Positions 33,041 through 41,270 of a stretch of DNA of 64,000 nucleotides are shown here, in pieces. Position numbers and translations under genes: made by a program. Source of the stretch: Bacillota bacterium (GTDB lineage Bacteria > Bacillota > Clostridia > Oscillospirales > Acutalibacteraceae); contig JAEZCC010000002.1 of NCBI GenBank assembly GCA_023412715.1, positions 1 through 64,000 of the forward strand, given 5' to 3'. Below the pieces are notes generated by a model. That model was not told where the DNA came from. It made no database searches and worked only from the letters and a program-made list of their open reading frames with translations. Position 1 is the stretch's first letter; each line of letters opens with the position of its first letter.

Positions 33041-33109
33041 GGCTGACACGGCCTTTGATTCCCCGCATGGTGACTGGGGACGTGCAAAGCCTGCGGCGGA
33101 CGCGCAAAA

Positions 33110-34030
33110 TCACGGCAGAAAGATCATCGACAGCAGGGGCAGCGTGACGACGGCAAGCATGCTGGAAACCGCCACCGCCTTCGAGGCCGTCTCCGGCTCG
33201 TTGCCGTAATCCTTTGCAAACATGACGGTCATGCTGCCGATCGGCGTCGCCAGCATGACCAGGCAGGTCGCCTGAAGCGCCCGGATCGGCACAAAGCGGT
33301 CGACGACCGCCATGCCCAGCGCGGGAAGAACCAGCAGCTTGAGTACGCAAAGCAGCAGGATCTTTCTGTCTGTAAAAAGCTCGGAAAGCTTCATCCCGCC
33401 GATGGACGCGCCGACCACCAGCATGCTCAGCGGCGCCGTCAGGCTGCTGAGCATGCTGAGGACCGTCCCGGCAAACGGCGGGAGCTGAACGCGGGCCGCC
33501 GCGAGGGCCAGCGCCCCGAGGGCGGCGAAAACGCCGATGTTGCAGATCTGCCGTATTTTTTCGCGCGGATTCTTCCGGGAGCCCTGCTTTTCCATCAGCG
33601 CCCTGCCGTACGTGTAAATCAGGAGATTGTAAACGATGATGAACAGGGAGCCGTAAAGAAGGGATTCCTTTCCGAACGCGGCGGAAAGGATAGGCAGCCC
33701 GATAAACCCGATGTTGGAAAAGACCGTCATCAGCCGATAGATGCGCCGCCGGCCGGCCGGCACCTTCAGAAGAGCGGGGACCGCATACGCGCACAGGATC
33801 AGGAAGGCAAACGTCAGAACGGCGGTCAGCAGCGCGGTCAGAAGGCCGCCGCCGCTGACCGAACCCGGCGGGGAGGAACCGCTTTCAAGAATCATGGCGG
33901 GGTTGGCCACGTTCACCACCAGCCAAGAGAGCTGCCGGCCGGTCTCGGACGAGATTCTGCCGCATCTGCCCGCAAAATACCCGATGACCATGACAATGAA
34001 AAAGATCCCCATCTGCTGAAAAATAACCAA
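33110..34030 (-). CDS. AEC-family transporter (auxin efflux carrier type)
   Basis: A 306-residue membrane protein with about ten hydrophobic segments of the AEC/malate permease family (start IFFIVMVIGYFAGRCGRIS, VNVANPAMIL, TVFSNIGFIGLPIL, ending MLATPIGSMTVMFAKDYGN). Such proteins move organic or amino-acid-like anions. The start is the TTG at 34030, nine bases after AGGGG; an ATG at 34012 is the alternative. It sits between the NodB-like pair and the deiminase-like gene in the GntR-controlled operon, so it may export a product of the pathway or import a second substrate. Confidence 0.88.
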   Translation of the reverse strand: MVIFQQMGIFFIVMVIGYFAGRCGRISSETGRQLSWLVVNVANPAMILESGSSPPGSVSGGGLLTALLTAVLTFAFLILCAYAVPALLKVPAGRRRIYRLMTVFSNIGFIGLPILSAAFGKESLLYGSLFIIVYNLLIYTYGRALMEKQGSRKNPREKIRQICNIGVFAALGALALAAARVQLPPFAGTVLSMLSSLTAPLSMLVVGASIGGMKLSELFTDRKILLLCVLKLLVLPALGMAVVDRFVPIRALQATCLVMLATPIGSMTVMFAKDYGNEPETASKAVAVSSMLAVVTLPLLSMIFLP

Positions 34031-34090
34031 TGTCCGTATCCCCTGTCGCGTTTTCTTGCAGGCAGCCGCCGGTCCCGCCTCCCGCCGTGC

Positions 34091-34945
34091 TCAGGAATCC
34101 CGGAGCGGCCCGCCGCTGCTGAAATACTCGTACATCTCGCTGCCCGTCGCGAACCACGCGCCGCCTTTTCCGCGGATGTAGGCGAGCAGCTGCTCGAGCA
34201 TATAGATCCTGCCCGGGTCGCCCATGGTCGTCGGGTCGAGCTGCAGCACGTAGCACAGGCCTTCCTCATGAAAGACGTCGTATTCCCATTCCCAGTTCGT
34301 CAGGACCTTGCGGAAGCACGCGATTCTGTCCTGCCCATAAGGCACCGGCGGCCAGAAATGAAACGCAAAATAGGGAAGGTCGAACAGCGCCCAGTGGATG
34401 GGGATCTCAAGAAGGGTGCCGCCCGCGTCGTCCAGCCGGTTGAAATAGGGCCGGTCGTCGTTCGCAAGCGTACTGGAGTAGGTAAGCCCCAGCTCTTTGA
34501 CGATCTTCAGGGTCTCGAGCGTCAGCTCGCCCTCCGGGGCGCGGAAGCCCTTCGGCCTGACCCCGCAGATGCTCTCAATGGCGTTGATGCTGTTGAAAAT
34601 GGCCCGTTTCTGCTCTTCCGGCGCCAGCAGCGCCATATTTTCATGGGCGTAGCCGTGGGTCGCGATCTCGTGCCCGCGCTGAACGATCTTGACGGCGGCG
34701 TCCGGATATTTTTCCGCGATTCTGCCGGGGACGAAGAAGGTGGCGCGGACGCCGAAGGCTTCCAGCGTCTGAAGGACGCGGTCAAGCCCGCCGCGCACCC
34801 CGAACTCCCCCATGCTTTCAAAGTCGGAGCCCTCGATTTTCGCCTCCGGGTACAGGCAGGCCCCGAAATATTCCGCGTCGAGGTTCACCGTGACCATCAC
34901 GGCGTTCCTGCTGCCGCCCGGCCAGCGGACCGTATTCGTTTCCAT
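34091..34945 (-). CDS. NodB-like polysaccharide deacetylase/cyclic-amidase family protein, copy 1
   Basis: A 284-residue CE4-fold protein without signal peptide, so cytoplasmic. The NodB core is visible: NLDAEYFG near the N-terminus, ATFFVPGRIAEKYP, HEIATHGYAHENMA (metal histidines) and GFRAPEGE. This shape is closer to the cytoplasmic PuuE-type allantoinase and imidase group than to secreted chitin or peptidoglycan deacetylases. It begins three bases after the stop of copy 2, with AAGGGG as ribosome site. Likely hydrolyses a C-N bond of a cyclic or acylated amine in the pathway; substrate unknown. Confidence 0.85.
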   Translation of the reverse strand: METNTVRWPGGSRNAVMVTVNLDAEYFGACLYPEAKIEGSDFESMGEFGVRGGLDRVLQTLEAFGVRATFFVPGRIAEKYPDAAVKIVQRGHEIATHGYAHENMALLAPEEQKRAIFNSINAIESICGVRPKGFRAPEGELTLETLKIVKELGLTYSSTLANDDRPYFNRLDDAGGTLLEIPIHWALFDLPYFAFHFWPPVPYGQDRIACFRKVLTNWEWEYDVFHEEGLCYVLQLDPTTMGDPGRIYMLEQLLAYIRGKGGAWFATGSEMYEYFSSGGPLRDS

Positions 34946-34948
34946 TGC

Positions 34949-35803
34949 TCACAGCCCCTTCCGTTTTCTCCACCATTTCGCGATTTCTTCGCAGCTGGTG
35001 CACCAGATTTCTTCGTTCGACGTGACGTACTGCAGCAGCTGCTCCAGGATTCTCGACTTGCCCGGGCTGCCCGAAACCTGCGGATGGAACGCCGTGGAAA
35101 GGGCCGCGTGGCAGCGCAGCGCGCCGTCCACCTCGTCTTTGAAGTTCGACAGGACGTCCTCGTAGGCCGCTATTCTCGGCAGGCCCGCCGGAATGGGCGG
35201 GTAGGCGTTATAGGTCATCTGAATATAGTCGTCCACCTCCTGGCGGCAGGGGATATTGACGACGTCGGTCTCTTTGCCCCCGACCCGGATAAACTCCGGC
35301 ACCTCGCAGGCCGCCCCGTGGCTGTAATACAGCGTGCGCGGGTCCCCGAAGAGGAGCTTCTGCGTGCCGGGCAGCAGGCTGCCGGTGCAGCGGAACCCCA
35401 CGGCGCGCCGGCCGGCCACGCGCTCGAGGATCTCCTGACTTTTGCGGATGATCTCCATCTGCTTTTCGACGGTGTCGCCGTAAGACGGCTCGTGGTACAG
35501 GCCGTGGTGGCCGATCTCGTGGCCGGCGGCGGCCATTCTGCGCACAAGCTCCGGGTTGCGTTCCGCAATGATGCCGGGGACAAAGAACGTCGCCCTGACA
35601 TTATATTTTTTCAGCAGCCCCAGAATTCTGTCCGCGCCGCGCCGCGGCCCGTACTGGCCGACCGACGGGCCCTTCAGGAACTGCGCCCCGTTCGGCACGG
35701 TTTTCAGCTTATTGAACCAGATCGTATCCGAATCCAGGTCGAAGCAGAACATGAAAGCGCATTTTTTTCCGTTCGGCCACAGGGATTCCTGCATGAATTT
35801 CAT
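34949..35803 (-). CDS. NodB-like polysaccharide deacetylase/cyclic-amidase family protein, copy 2
   Basis: A 284-residue paralogue of the next gene (same length, same motif order): MFCFDLDSDTIWF, ATFFVPGIIAERNP, HEIGHHGLYHE and GFRCTGS. The first metal aspartate lies in DLDSD, and the HxxxH-type histidines are present. No signal peptide. AAGGAGG precedes the ATG. The tandem, same-length pair may act as a heteromer or on two related substrates. Together with the racemase-like and deiminase-like genes this points to turnover of hydantoin-, ureide- or imide-like compounds, which is an inference. Confidence 0.85.
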   Translation of the reverse strand: MKFMQESLWPNGKKCAFMFCFDLDSDTIWFNKLKTVPNGAQFLKGPSVGQYGPRRGADRILGLLKKYNVRATFFVPGIIAERNPELVRRMAAAGHEIGHHGLYHEPSYGDTVEKQMEIIRKSQEILERVAGRRAVGFRCTGSLLPGTQKLLFGDPRTLYYSHGAACEVPEFIRVGGKETDVVNIPCRQEVDDYIQMTYNAYPPIPAGLPRIAAYEDVLSNFKDEVDGALRCHAALSTAFHPQVSGSPGKSRILEQLLQYVTSNEEIWCTSCEEIAKWWRKRKGL

Positions 35804-35812
35804 CCTCCTTGC

Positions 35813-36472
35813 CTACTGTCTCTCGTTGACCCGCATGCGGGTCTCCAGCCGGTTGCCCAGCATGGAAATGACCTTGACCAGAACATAATAGATTGCGGCG
35901 ACCGTCATCAGCGGCTCAAAGGCCAGGTAGGTGTCCGCCATAATCTGCTGCCCCGCGCGCATCAGATCCACAACGCCGATGATAGATACCAGCGAAGTCC
36001 CTTTCAGCAGCCCGATGGTCTCGTTCACCATGACCGGAAACACCGTTTTGAGCGCCTGCGGAAGGATGATGTCCTTCGTCATGTTCCATTCCGAGACGCC
36101 GAGCGCCCTGGCCGCTTCCCGCTGGCCGATGTCCACGCTCTGGATCCCGCCGCGCAGCGCCTCTGAAATATACGCCGCCGCGTTCATGGAAAGCGTGACG
36201 TAGGCCGACACCGTCGCGGAAAAGGTGATGCCCAGCAGCTGCGGAGCCGCGAAATAGACCAGGTAGATCTGCACCAGGCTCGGCAGCGCGCGGAAGATAT
36301 CGGTGTAAAGAAAGCCGAACCCGCGGAAGAAGCTGTTCTTCGACAGCTTCATCAGCGCCAGCGGGACCGAGAGCAGCATGCCCAGGACCAGCGAGCCGAG
36401 GGTCACCAGAATCGTCGTTTTCAGGCCGTCCAGAATGACCGGCCAATATTGAAGCACCACTTGAAACTGCAT
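35813..36472 (-). CDS. Polar amino-acid ABC transporter permease
   Basis: A 219-residue HisM/GlnP-type permease with about five membrane spans and the EAA loop (DIGQREAARALGVSEW) that contacts the ATPase. GGGGAG precedes the ATG. Only one permease is present, so the channel is probably a homodimer. Its binding protein is the next gene upstream. Its ATPase partner is most likely the one at 42993-43724, in a different transcript with the same operator. Confidence 0.94.
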   Translation of the reverse strand: MQFQVVLQYWPVILDGLKTTILVTLGSLVLGMLLSVPLALMKLSKNSFFRGFGFLYTDIFRALPSLVQIYLVYFAAPQLLGITFSATVSAYVTLSMNAAAYISEALRGGIQSVDIGQREAARALGVSEWNMTKDIILPQALKTVFPVMVNETIGLLKGTSLVSIIGVVDLMRAGQQIMADTYLAFEPLMTVAAIYYVLVKVISMLGNRLETRMRVNERQ

Positions 36473-36506
36473 AAAATCTCCCCTGACATCTTTAACGATC
36501 AGGAAT

Positions 36507-36536
36507 GGGAGTTACGTCGCGGGCGCAGTAACTCCC
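36507..36536 (-). terminator. Intercistronic hairpin between binding protein and permease
   Basis: A perfect 9-bp repeat (GGGAGTTAC and its complement) with a 12-base loop. It has no T-run on the minus strand and likely protects the binding-protein message. Confidence 0.6.
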
Positions 36537-36562
36537 CGGGCACAAATTCTAAAGCTTTTCCG

Positions 36563-37453
36563 TCACTGTTTCGCTTCCGCCAGCGACTTCACGTATTCGT
36601 CGCCGAACCATTTCTGCATCAGCGTATTCATGGTACCGTCGTCCTCCAGCTCTTTCAGGGCCTTGTTGAAGACCTCTTTCAGGCCGGAGTTCTTCTGGAA
36701 CGCCATTGCGTACGGGTGGAAGTAGTCGCCGGTTTCTGAGAACTTGATGATCTTATAAGTCAGCTTCGGATTTTTGGCGCAGAACGCGAACGCGTTGGAA
36801 GAATCCACGATGGCGGCGTCAAGCTCTTTGGTGCCGATCAGCGGGATTGCCGTCGTCAGGCCCTGGTACGTCACGACCGTGGAGCCGGTCTCCGCCTTTG
36901 CGAATTTTTCAAATTCCGTTCCGAGGGAAACGCCCAACTTCTTGCCTTTGAGGTCGGCGACGGACTGGATTCCGCTGGTCTTCGGGATGATCATCGCGGT
37001 GACCGGGTCGAAATAGCCGTCTGAAAAATCCACGACCTTTTCCCTCTCGGCGTTTGCGGAAAGAGCGGAGATCAGGTAGTCGCACCGCTTGGAGGTGATA
37101 GCGCTGATCAGCCCCGTGAAGTCCATGTCCTTCATCTCGTAGGTGTAGCCGAGCTTTGCCGCGAGGGCGTCGTTCACGTCCACGTCGAACCCGACGATTT
37201 TCCCGCTGGAGTCCTTGCTTTCAAACGGCGGATACTCCGCGTTGATCGCCATGACCAGGTGCTTGCCCGCAAGGGGCTTCTCGGATGAGGAGGCGCCGGC
37301 CGCCGAGGACGCGTCCGCGGAAGCGGCCGGCGACGACGGGGCCGCTGAGGAAGCGGCTGTGGAAGCGGCCGGCGTACCCGCGCATCCGGCGAACAGGCCG
37401 ATCGTAAGGAGTAAGGTTGCTGCCGTTGTTGCTGCTTTTTTCATCCTTTTCAT
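36563..37453 (-). CDS. Amino-acid ABC transporter substrate-binding lipoprotein
   Basis: A 296-residue family-3 binding protein. Signal peptide with lipobox FAGC, an Ala/Ser tether (to about residue 58), then the mature domain starting KHLVMAINAEYPPFESKDSSGKIVGFDVDV, shown in part by the motifs EYPPFE and GFDVDV that contact the alpha-amino acid. AAGGAAAG precedes the ATG. It is the receptor for the permease at 35813-36472. The likely ligand is an amino acid or a guanidino/ureido amino acid processed by the flanking enzymes. Confidence 0.94.
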   Translation of the reverse strand: MKRMKKAATTAATLLLTIGLFAGCAGTPAASTAASSAAPSSPAASADASSAAGASSSEKPLAGKHLVMAINAEYPPFESKDSSGKIVGFDVDVNDALAAKLGYTYEMKDMDFTGLISAITSKRCDYLISALSANAEREKVVDFSDGYFDPVTAMIIPKTSGIQSVADLKGKKLGVSLGTEFEKFAKAETGSTVVTYQGLTTAIPLIGTKELDAAIVDSSNAFAFCAKNPKLTYKIIKFSETGDYFHPYAMAFQKNSGLKEVFNKALKELEDDGTMNTLMQKWFGDEYVKSLAEAKQ

Positions 37454-37511
37454 GGTTTCTTTCCTTTCCTGGGATCCGGGGTCCCAAACAGGTTCTCTGT
37501 TTCTTGAATTC

Positions 37512-38264
37512 TTACGGATTGCCGCCTGAAAGAATCAGCTCGCCTCCTTTCCAGCTTCTTTTCTGTCTATTTGGAATGGGGTAAGTCAGCTTTGAATGGC
37601 TCAGGCCGGAGCAGCACAGCAGTTCCGCCATTGTGACGATGGAGAACGCCGGGTCCACCACCGGGATCCCGAGCCGCCTGGACGCCTCGCCGCCCATTCC
37701 CGCGAACACGAGGCAGCCGAGGACCAGCACGTGCGCGCCGTCTTCGATGCATTTTCGCCCGCATTCCGTCAGCCGGTCCAGAACCGCCCGGCGGTCCATG
37801 TTCCTGGCGGACGCGATGTCTACGGCGACACTGCGGATGGAGGCGAGCCTTGTATAGTCCACACCCGATTTGCGGATGAAATAATCTGCGGACACCTTGC
37901 TTTCGGACGAGGTGATCCAGGAAAACCGATAGCCGAGGCCGATCGCGATCTGCAAAGACGACTGCCCGCCGCCCACCACGGGGATGGACACCGCCTCGCG
38001 TATGGCGTCGATGGCGGGGTCGCCGGCACAGTAAAGGCCGACGGCGTCATAGCCGTCCTTTTCGGCCCGGATTGCCTTTTCGACCAGCTCGAGCGAGGTG
38101 ACAGCTACGTCGAGCGCGCTGTCGACGCAGACCTGCGTCTTCGACTGGCACTCCATCGAGATCTCCGTCCCGGGCCTTGCGACCGACTTCATCCGGTCCT
38201 CCCGCTCGCGGATCATCTCTTCCGTCAGGCCGGTGTTGTCCGGGTTCAGGACTTTCAGCCTCAT
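37512..38264 (-). CDS. Asp/Glu/hydantoin racemase family protein
   Basis: A 250-residue protein of the cofactor-independent racemase fold. The paired active-site cysteines lie in GLYCAGDPA and VLGCLVFAG, and the N-terminal VLNPDNT matches the hydantoin racemase group, where Asn-Pro-(N/D)-(T/S) is usual. It would epimerise an amino acid, hydantoin or carbamoyl derivative. The start at 38264 overlaps the aminotransferase stop by four bases (ATGA), so the two are coupled. In-frame codons upstream lie in the aminotransferase gene and are excluded. Confidence 0.88.
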   Translation of the reverse strand: MRLKVLNPDNTGLTEEMIREREDRMKSVARPGTEISMECQSKTQVCVDSALDVAVTSLELVEKAIRAEKDGYDAVGLYCAGDPAIDAIREAVSIPVVGGGQSSLQIAIGLGYRFSWITSSESKVSADYFIRKSGVDYTRLASIRSVAVDIASARNMDRRAVLDRLTECGRKCIEDGAHVLVLGCLVFAGMGGEASRRLGIPVVDPAFSIVTMAELLCCSGLSHSKLTYPIPNRQKRSWKGGELILSGGNP

Positions 38265-39547
38265 GCGCCCGCCCCCTTCGCCCGTCCCGCGCCCATCGCT
38301 TCGTCCAGAATCCCGACCGCCCGGTCGATTTCCGTTTCGGTGACGATGGTCGGGGCGATAAACCGGATCACGTTCTTGAACGTCCCGCAGGTCAGCAGAA
38401 TCAGGCCGTTTTCGAGCGCCCTCGCGACGATGTCCGAGGTCTTCGCGCGGTCCGGATCCCCCTCGCCGTCCACGATCTCGGCCGCCAGCATCAGCCCCAG
38501 TCCCCGCACGTCGCCGATGCAAGGGTGTTTCTTCTGCAAAGCCAAAAGCCGCTTCTTGAAATATTCCCCCATTTTTGAGGCGTTCTCGATCGCCCCGTCG
38601 TCCACCAGGACCTCCAGCGTGGCCAGCGCCGCGGCGCAGGAAACGGGGTTCCCGCCGAAGGTGCCGCCGTGCGCGCCGGCGTTCCAGGTCTGCATAATCT
38701 CTTTTTTCGCGATCACGGCGCTCAGCGGGAACCCGGAGGCGATCCCTTTCGCGCTGGTGAGGATGTCCGGCCTGACCCCGAAATGCTCACAGGCGAACAG
38801 CCTGCCGGTCCTCCCCATGCCGGACTGGACTTCGTCGAAAATCAGCAGGATGCCGTGCCGGTCGCAGATTTTCCGGATCTCCCGAACGAATCCCGCGGGC
38901 GGGACGATGTACCCGCCTTCCCCCTGCACCGGCTCCATCAGGATCGCCGCGACCATGGAGGGATCGACGAGGTCGTGGAAAAGCTCTTCCAGCCTTTTCA
39001 GGTAGGGGGCGTACCCGGCCTCTTTGTACGGGCTGCGGTACAGATAGGGGTACTCCGAAAAATAGACGCTGGGCAGCAGCCCTTCGTAATTCTTCCGGTA
39101 AAGCGAATTCGAGCCGGTGAGCGAAACGGTCGCCAGGGTCCTTCCGTGGAAGGAATTCCGGAACGCGATGACGGCGGGCCGCCTGGTGTAATGCTTCGCC
39201 AGCTTGACCGCGCCCTCGTTCGCCTCCGCGCCGCTGTTGCTGAAGTAGACCATGGTGTCGCCGCCCGTGAGGGCCACCAGCCGTTCCGCCAGCCTGACGT
39301 AGGGCTCGTAGTAAACGACGTTGTGCCCGCCGTGGATCAGCAGGTCGATCTGCTTTTTCGCGGCCGCCACGACCTTCGGGTGGTTATGCCCCGTGTTGCA
39401 GACCGCGACGCCGCTTGCAAAGTCCAGATACCGTTTTCCGTCTTCAGCGGTGACATAGCAGCCCTTCCCGCTCACAATGCCGAGCGTTGTCGACCGTCCG
39501 GCGGCCGGGGGCATAACCTTCATACATCTTTCATACAGGCTGGCCAT
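38261..39547 (-). CDS. Class III aminotransferase (ornithine/GABA/acetylornithine type)
   Basis: A 428-residue PLP enzyme of the class III (omega-amino acid) family: GVAVCNTGHNHP, FSNSGAEANEGAVKLA, FHGRTLATVSLTG, IFDEVQSGMGRTG, and the PLP lysine in TSAKGIASGFPL. It moves an amino group from an omega- or alpha-amino acid to an oxoacid in the cytoplasm. AGAGGG precedes the ATG at 39547; the in-frame frame upstream crosses the leader terminator and is not coding. First gene of the minus operon driven from the GntR-type promoter at 39665-39700. Confidence 0.94.
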   Translation of the reverse strand: MASLYERCMKVMPPAAGRSTTLGIVSGKGCYVTAEDGKRYLDFASGVAVCNTGHNHPKVVAAAKKQIDLLIHGGHNVVYYEPYVRLAERLVALTGGDTMVYFSNSGAEANEGAVKLAKHYTRRPAVIAFRNSFHGRTLATVSLTGSNSLYRKNYEGLLPSVYFSEYPYLYRSPYKEAGYAPYLKRLEELFHDLVDPSMVAAILMEPVQGEGGYIVPPAGFVREIRKICDRHGILLIFDEVQSGMGRTGRLFACEHFGVRPDILTSAKGIASGFPLSAVIAKKEIMQTWNAGAHGGTFGGNPVSCAAALATLEVLVDDGAIENASKMGEYFKKRLLALQKKHPCIGDVRGLGLMLAAEIVDGEGDPDRAKTSDIVARALENGLILLTCGTFKNVIRFIAPTIVTETEIDRAVGILDEAMGAGRAKGAGA

Positions 39548-39574
39548 CTTTGCAACCCTCTTCTTTCTGAACGC

Positions 39575-39610
39575 AAAAAACGAGGCATGTTTTAAAAAAC
39601 ATGCCTCGTT
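39575..39610 (-). terminator. Leader terminator (attenuator) before the aminotransferase operon
   Basis: A perfect 14-bp stem (AACGAGGCATGTTT and its complement) with a four-base loop, followed on the minus strand by TTTTTT. It lies between the promoter at 39665-39700 and the aminotransferase start, about 55 bp downstream of the predicted transcription start. A second GC-rich hairpin (CCGGGCGGC and partner, about 39638-39655) precedes it. Confidence 0.88.
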
Positions 39611-39664
39611 GCATTGCTTTCTTCTGTCCGGCCGGCGGCGGAGCCGCCCGGCCGTTTGAAATTT

Positions 39665-39700
39665 TGTATACAGTATACACACTTAAAACGAAACCGTCAA
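39665..39700 (-). promoter_or_regulatory. GntR-regulated promoter of the aminotransferase operon (site A)
   Basis: Minus-strand TTGACG (39695-39700), 17-bp spacer, TATACT (39672-39677). The perfect 15-bp palindrome TGTATAC-A-GTATACA at 39665-39679 covers the -10 box. The same operator is present at three other promoters in the region. Confidence 0.88.
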
Positions 39701-39729
39701 GAGGTCATTTGATTTTTTCCGCGGCCGGT

Positions 39730-40389
39730 TCAGATCAGGATCCTCTCCTGCACGTTTTTCACGTGAAGAAGCATCGCCTTCTCCGCCTCTTTGAAATTGC
39801 CGGCCTCCAGATTTGCGACGACCTTTTCGTGCTCTCCGATGGCGGCCTGCTCATACTTGTCGAACGTGCCGGAAAGCGTAAGAAACCTGCGGAAGGTCAG
39901 GTTGATCTTCTCGATCATGTCGGAAAGGAACGTGTTCCTGCTGCACAGCGCCAGCTGCGTGTGGAACAGGTATTCGTTCTCCAGCTTTTCGGCGTGCGTC
40001 CTGGAATTCTTCTGCTTCTCGATCAGGTGGTAAAGCGACCTTATCTGGCGTTTCGTGATGTTGTTTTCCATCAGGGAGATGGCAAGCGGCTCCAGCGCAC
40101 AGCGCACGACGCTGACGTTCCCGATGTCCTGAAGGGTGACGTTCGAGACAATCACGTTTTTGCTGTCGCCGATCTCTGCGATATGCTCGAAAACAAGCTG
40201 CTTAAGCGCGGAGCGGAGCGGCGTCCTGCTGATGGAAAGCCGGTCGGCAAGCTGCTCTTCCGCCAGAACCTCGCCGGGCCTGAGCTGATTCATGATAATG
40301 GCGTCCTTGATCTGCTCGTACGCCCGGTCCGAAAGGGAAGGCGTTTTTTCAATCTCTTTCAGCGCGCTTTTTCTGACATATGTCGCCAT
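39730..40389 (-). CDS. GntR-family (FadR subfamily, FCD domain) transcriptional regulator
   Basis: A 219-residue regulator with an N-terminal GntR winged helix (AYEQIKDAIIMNQLRPGEVLAEEQLADRLSISRTPLR, shown in part: LADRLSISRTPLRSALKQL) and a helical C-terminal FCD ligand domain (metal-type residues around DIGNVSVVRCALEP, HTQLA and EHEKVVANL). The start is the ATG at 40389, with only a weak GGGG site. It follows the kinase gene at 40500 and is probably cotranscribed from site B, making it autoregulated. It is the best candidate to bind the TGTATAC-N-GTATACA sites. FCD proteins usually bind amino-, organic- or sugar-acid effectors. Confidence 0.92.
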   Translation of the reverse strand: MATYVRKSALKEIEKTPSLSDRAYEQIKDAIIMNQLRPGEVLAEEQLADRLSISRTPLRSALKQLVFEHIAEIGDSKNVIVSNVTLQDIGNVSVVRCALEPLAISLMENNITKRQIRSLYHLIEKQKNSRTHAEKLENEYLFHTQLALCSRNTFLSDMIEKINLTFRRFLTLSGTFDKYEQAAIGEHEKVVANLEAGNFKEAEKAMLLHVKNVQERILI

Positions 40390-40499
40390 AAATTCAAAAC
40401 CCCGATTCTGTAAAATAACCGGCAGAAAAATGAGAGAAACCGCAGGCAAAAAGCAGAAAGCAGAACGGGCCGCGCTTTCCGGCGGCGGGAGGGCGCCCT

Positions 40500-41108
40500 C
40501 TAATGGAACAGATAGGCGAACTTGCGTTTCACGGCGTCGACCAGCAGGGCGGCGGTGCCGTCGGGGCCGAGCAGGCTGCTGTCGATCAGAAGGCTCTTCG
40601 TGCGGATGTCCTGCGGAAGCGTCTTGGTGAAATACCGGTGGTAGTTCGCGCGCGCCCTGTCCACATCCTGAATCAGCTTCTTCGCTTCCCCGGGCGCTAT
40701 GTTCAGGTTGTTCACGCAGTTGTTGAACCTTGCCTCAAACGGCGCATAGATGAAAATGTGGATGCAGTTTTTGTAATCCCGCAGGATATAATCCGAGCAG
40801 CGCCCGACAATGATGCACGGCTCGCGGTCGGCAATGTCGGTAATGATTTTCTTCTGGACCTCGAACAGCTCGGTCTGGGTCCTGATGTCGCCGTCGCCGA
40901 GCGGAAACTTCATGCGGAAAAAAGAAGAGCTGACGGTTTCTTCCATGTTGCCGACGATGGAAATCGGCAGGTTCATCTTTTTTGCAGCAAGCTCCACAAT
41001 GTCCCTGTCATAATAGTCGATGCCCAGAATCTCCGCCATCTTTTTTGCAATCGGTCTGCCGAGGCTGCCGAACTGCCTTTGGATTGTAACGACGTAGCGG
41101 TCTTCCAT
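40500..41108 (-). CDS. Cytidylate kinase-like family protein
   Basis: A 202-residue P-loop-fold protein of the cytidylate-kinase-like family: start YVVTIQRQFGSLGRPIAKKMAE, then DYYDRDIVELAAKK, CIIVGRCSDYIL and RARANYHRYF. The usual GSGKS-type P-loop is replaced by FGSLGR, as in this family of uncharacterised proteins. A true CMP kinase role is unlikely because members sit next to regulators and transporters. Here it is the first gene of a two-gene unit with gntR, so it may act in signalling for the regulon. AGAGGATGG precedes the ATG. Confidence 0.82.
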   Translation of the reverse strand: MEDRYVVTIQRQFGSLGRPIAKKMAEILGIDYYDRDIVELAAKKMNLPISIVGNMEETVSSSFFRMKFPLGDGDIRTQTELFEVQKKIITDIADREPCIIVGRCSDYILRDYKNCIHIFIYAPFEARFNNCVNNLNIAPGEAKKLIQDVDRARANYHRYFTKTLPQDIRTKSLLIDSSLLGPDGTAALLVDAVKRKFAYLFH

Positions 41109-41161
41109 ATCAAACCATCCTCTTTCGGCCTGCGAATGCGGAGCCGGTCCGCCCCCATTCT

Positions 41162-41196
41162 GTAATACAGTATACAGTTGTTTTTCTGTTTGTCAA
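41162..41196 (-). promoter_or_regulatory. GntR-regulated promoter of the kinase-gntR unit (site B)
   Basis: Minus-strand TTGACA (41191-41196), 16-bp spacer, TATACT (41169-41174). The operator is half perfect: GTATACA on one side, a degenerate left half on the other (41162-41176). A weaker site fits autoregulation that starts only at higher regulator levels. Unlike the other three, no terminator follows. Confidence 0.75.
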
Positions 41197-41270
41197 TCAA
41201 GGCGGCCGCGCCGCGGCCCCTGCAAAGCCCTCGCCCCCGACGGTTCCGGTTCGGAAGGCCGCGCGTCTTT

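Noticed and set aside
39548..39664. T-box riboswitch ahead of the aminotransferase operon
   Set aside because: A terminator is present but there is no GGUGGNACCGCG-type antiterminator sequence or specifier stem, and the leader is too short.
40500..41108. Authentic cytidylate kinase (cmk) of nucleotide metabolism
   Set aside because: The canonical P-loop is missing and the gene is linked to a catabolic regulator rather than to ribosomal or isoprenoid genes.
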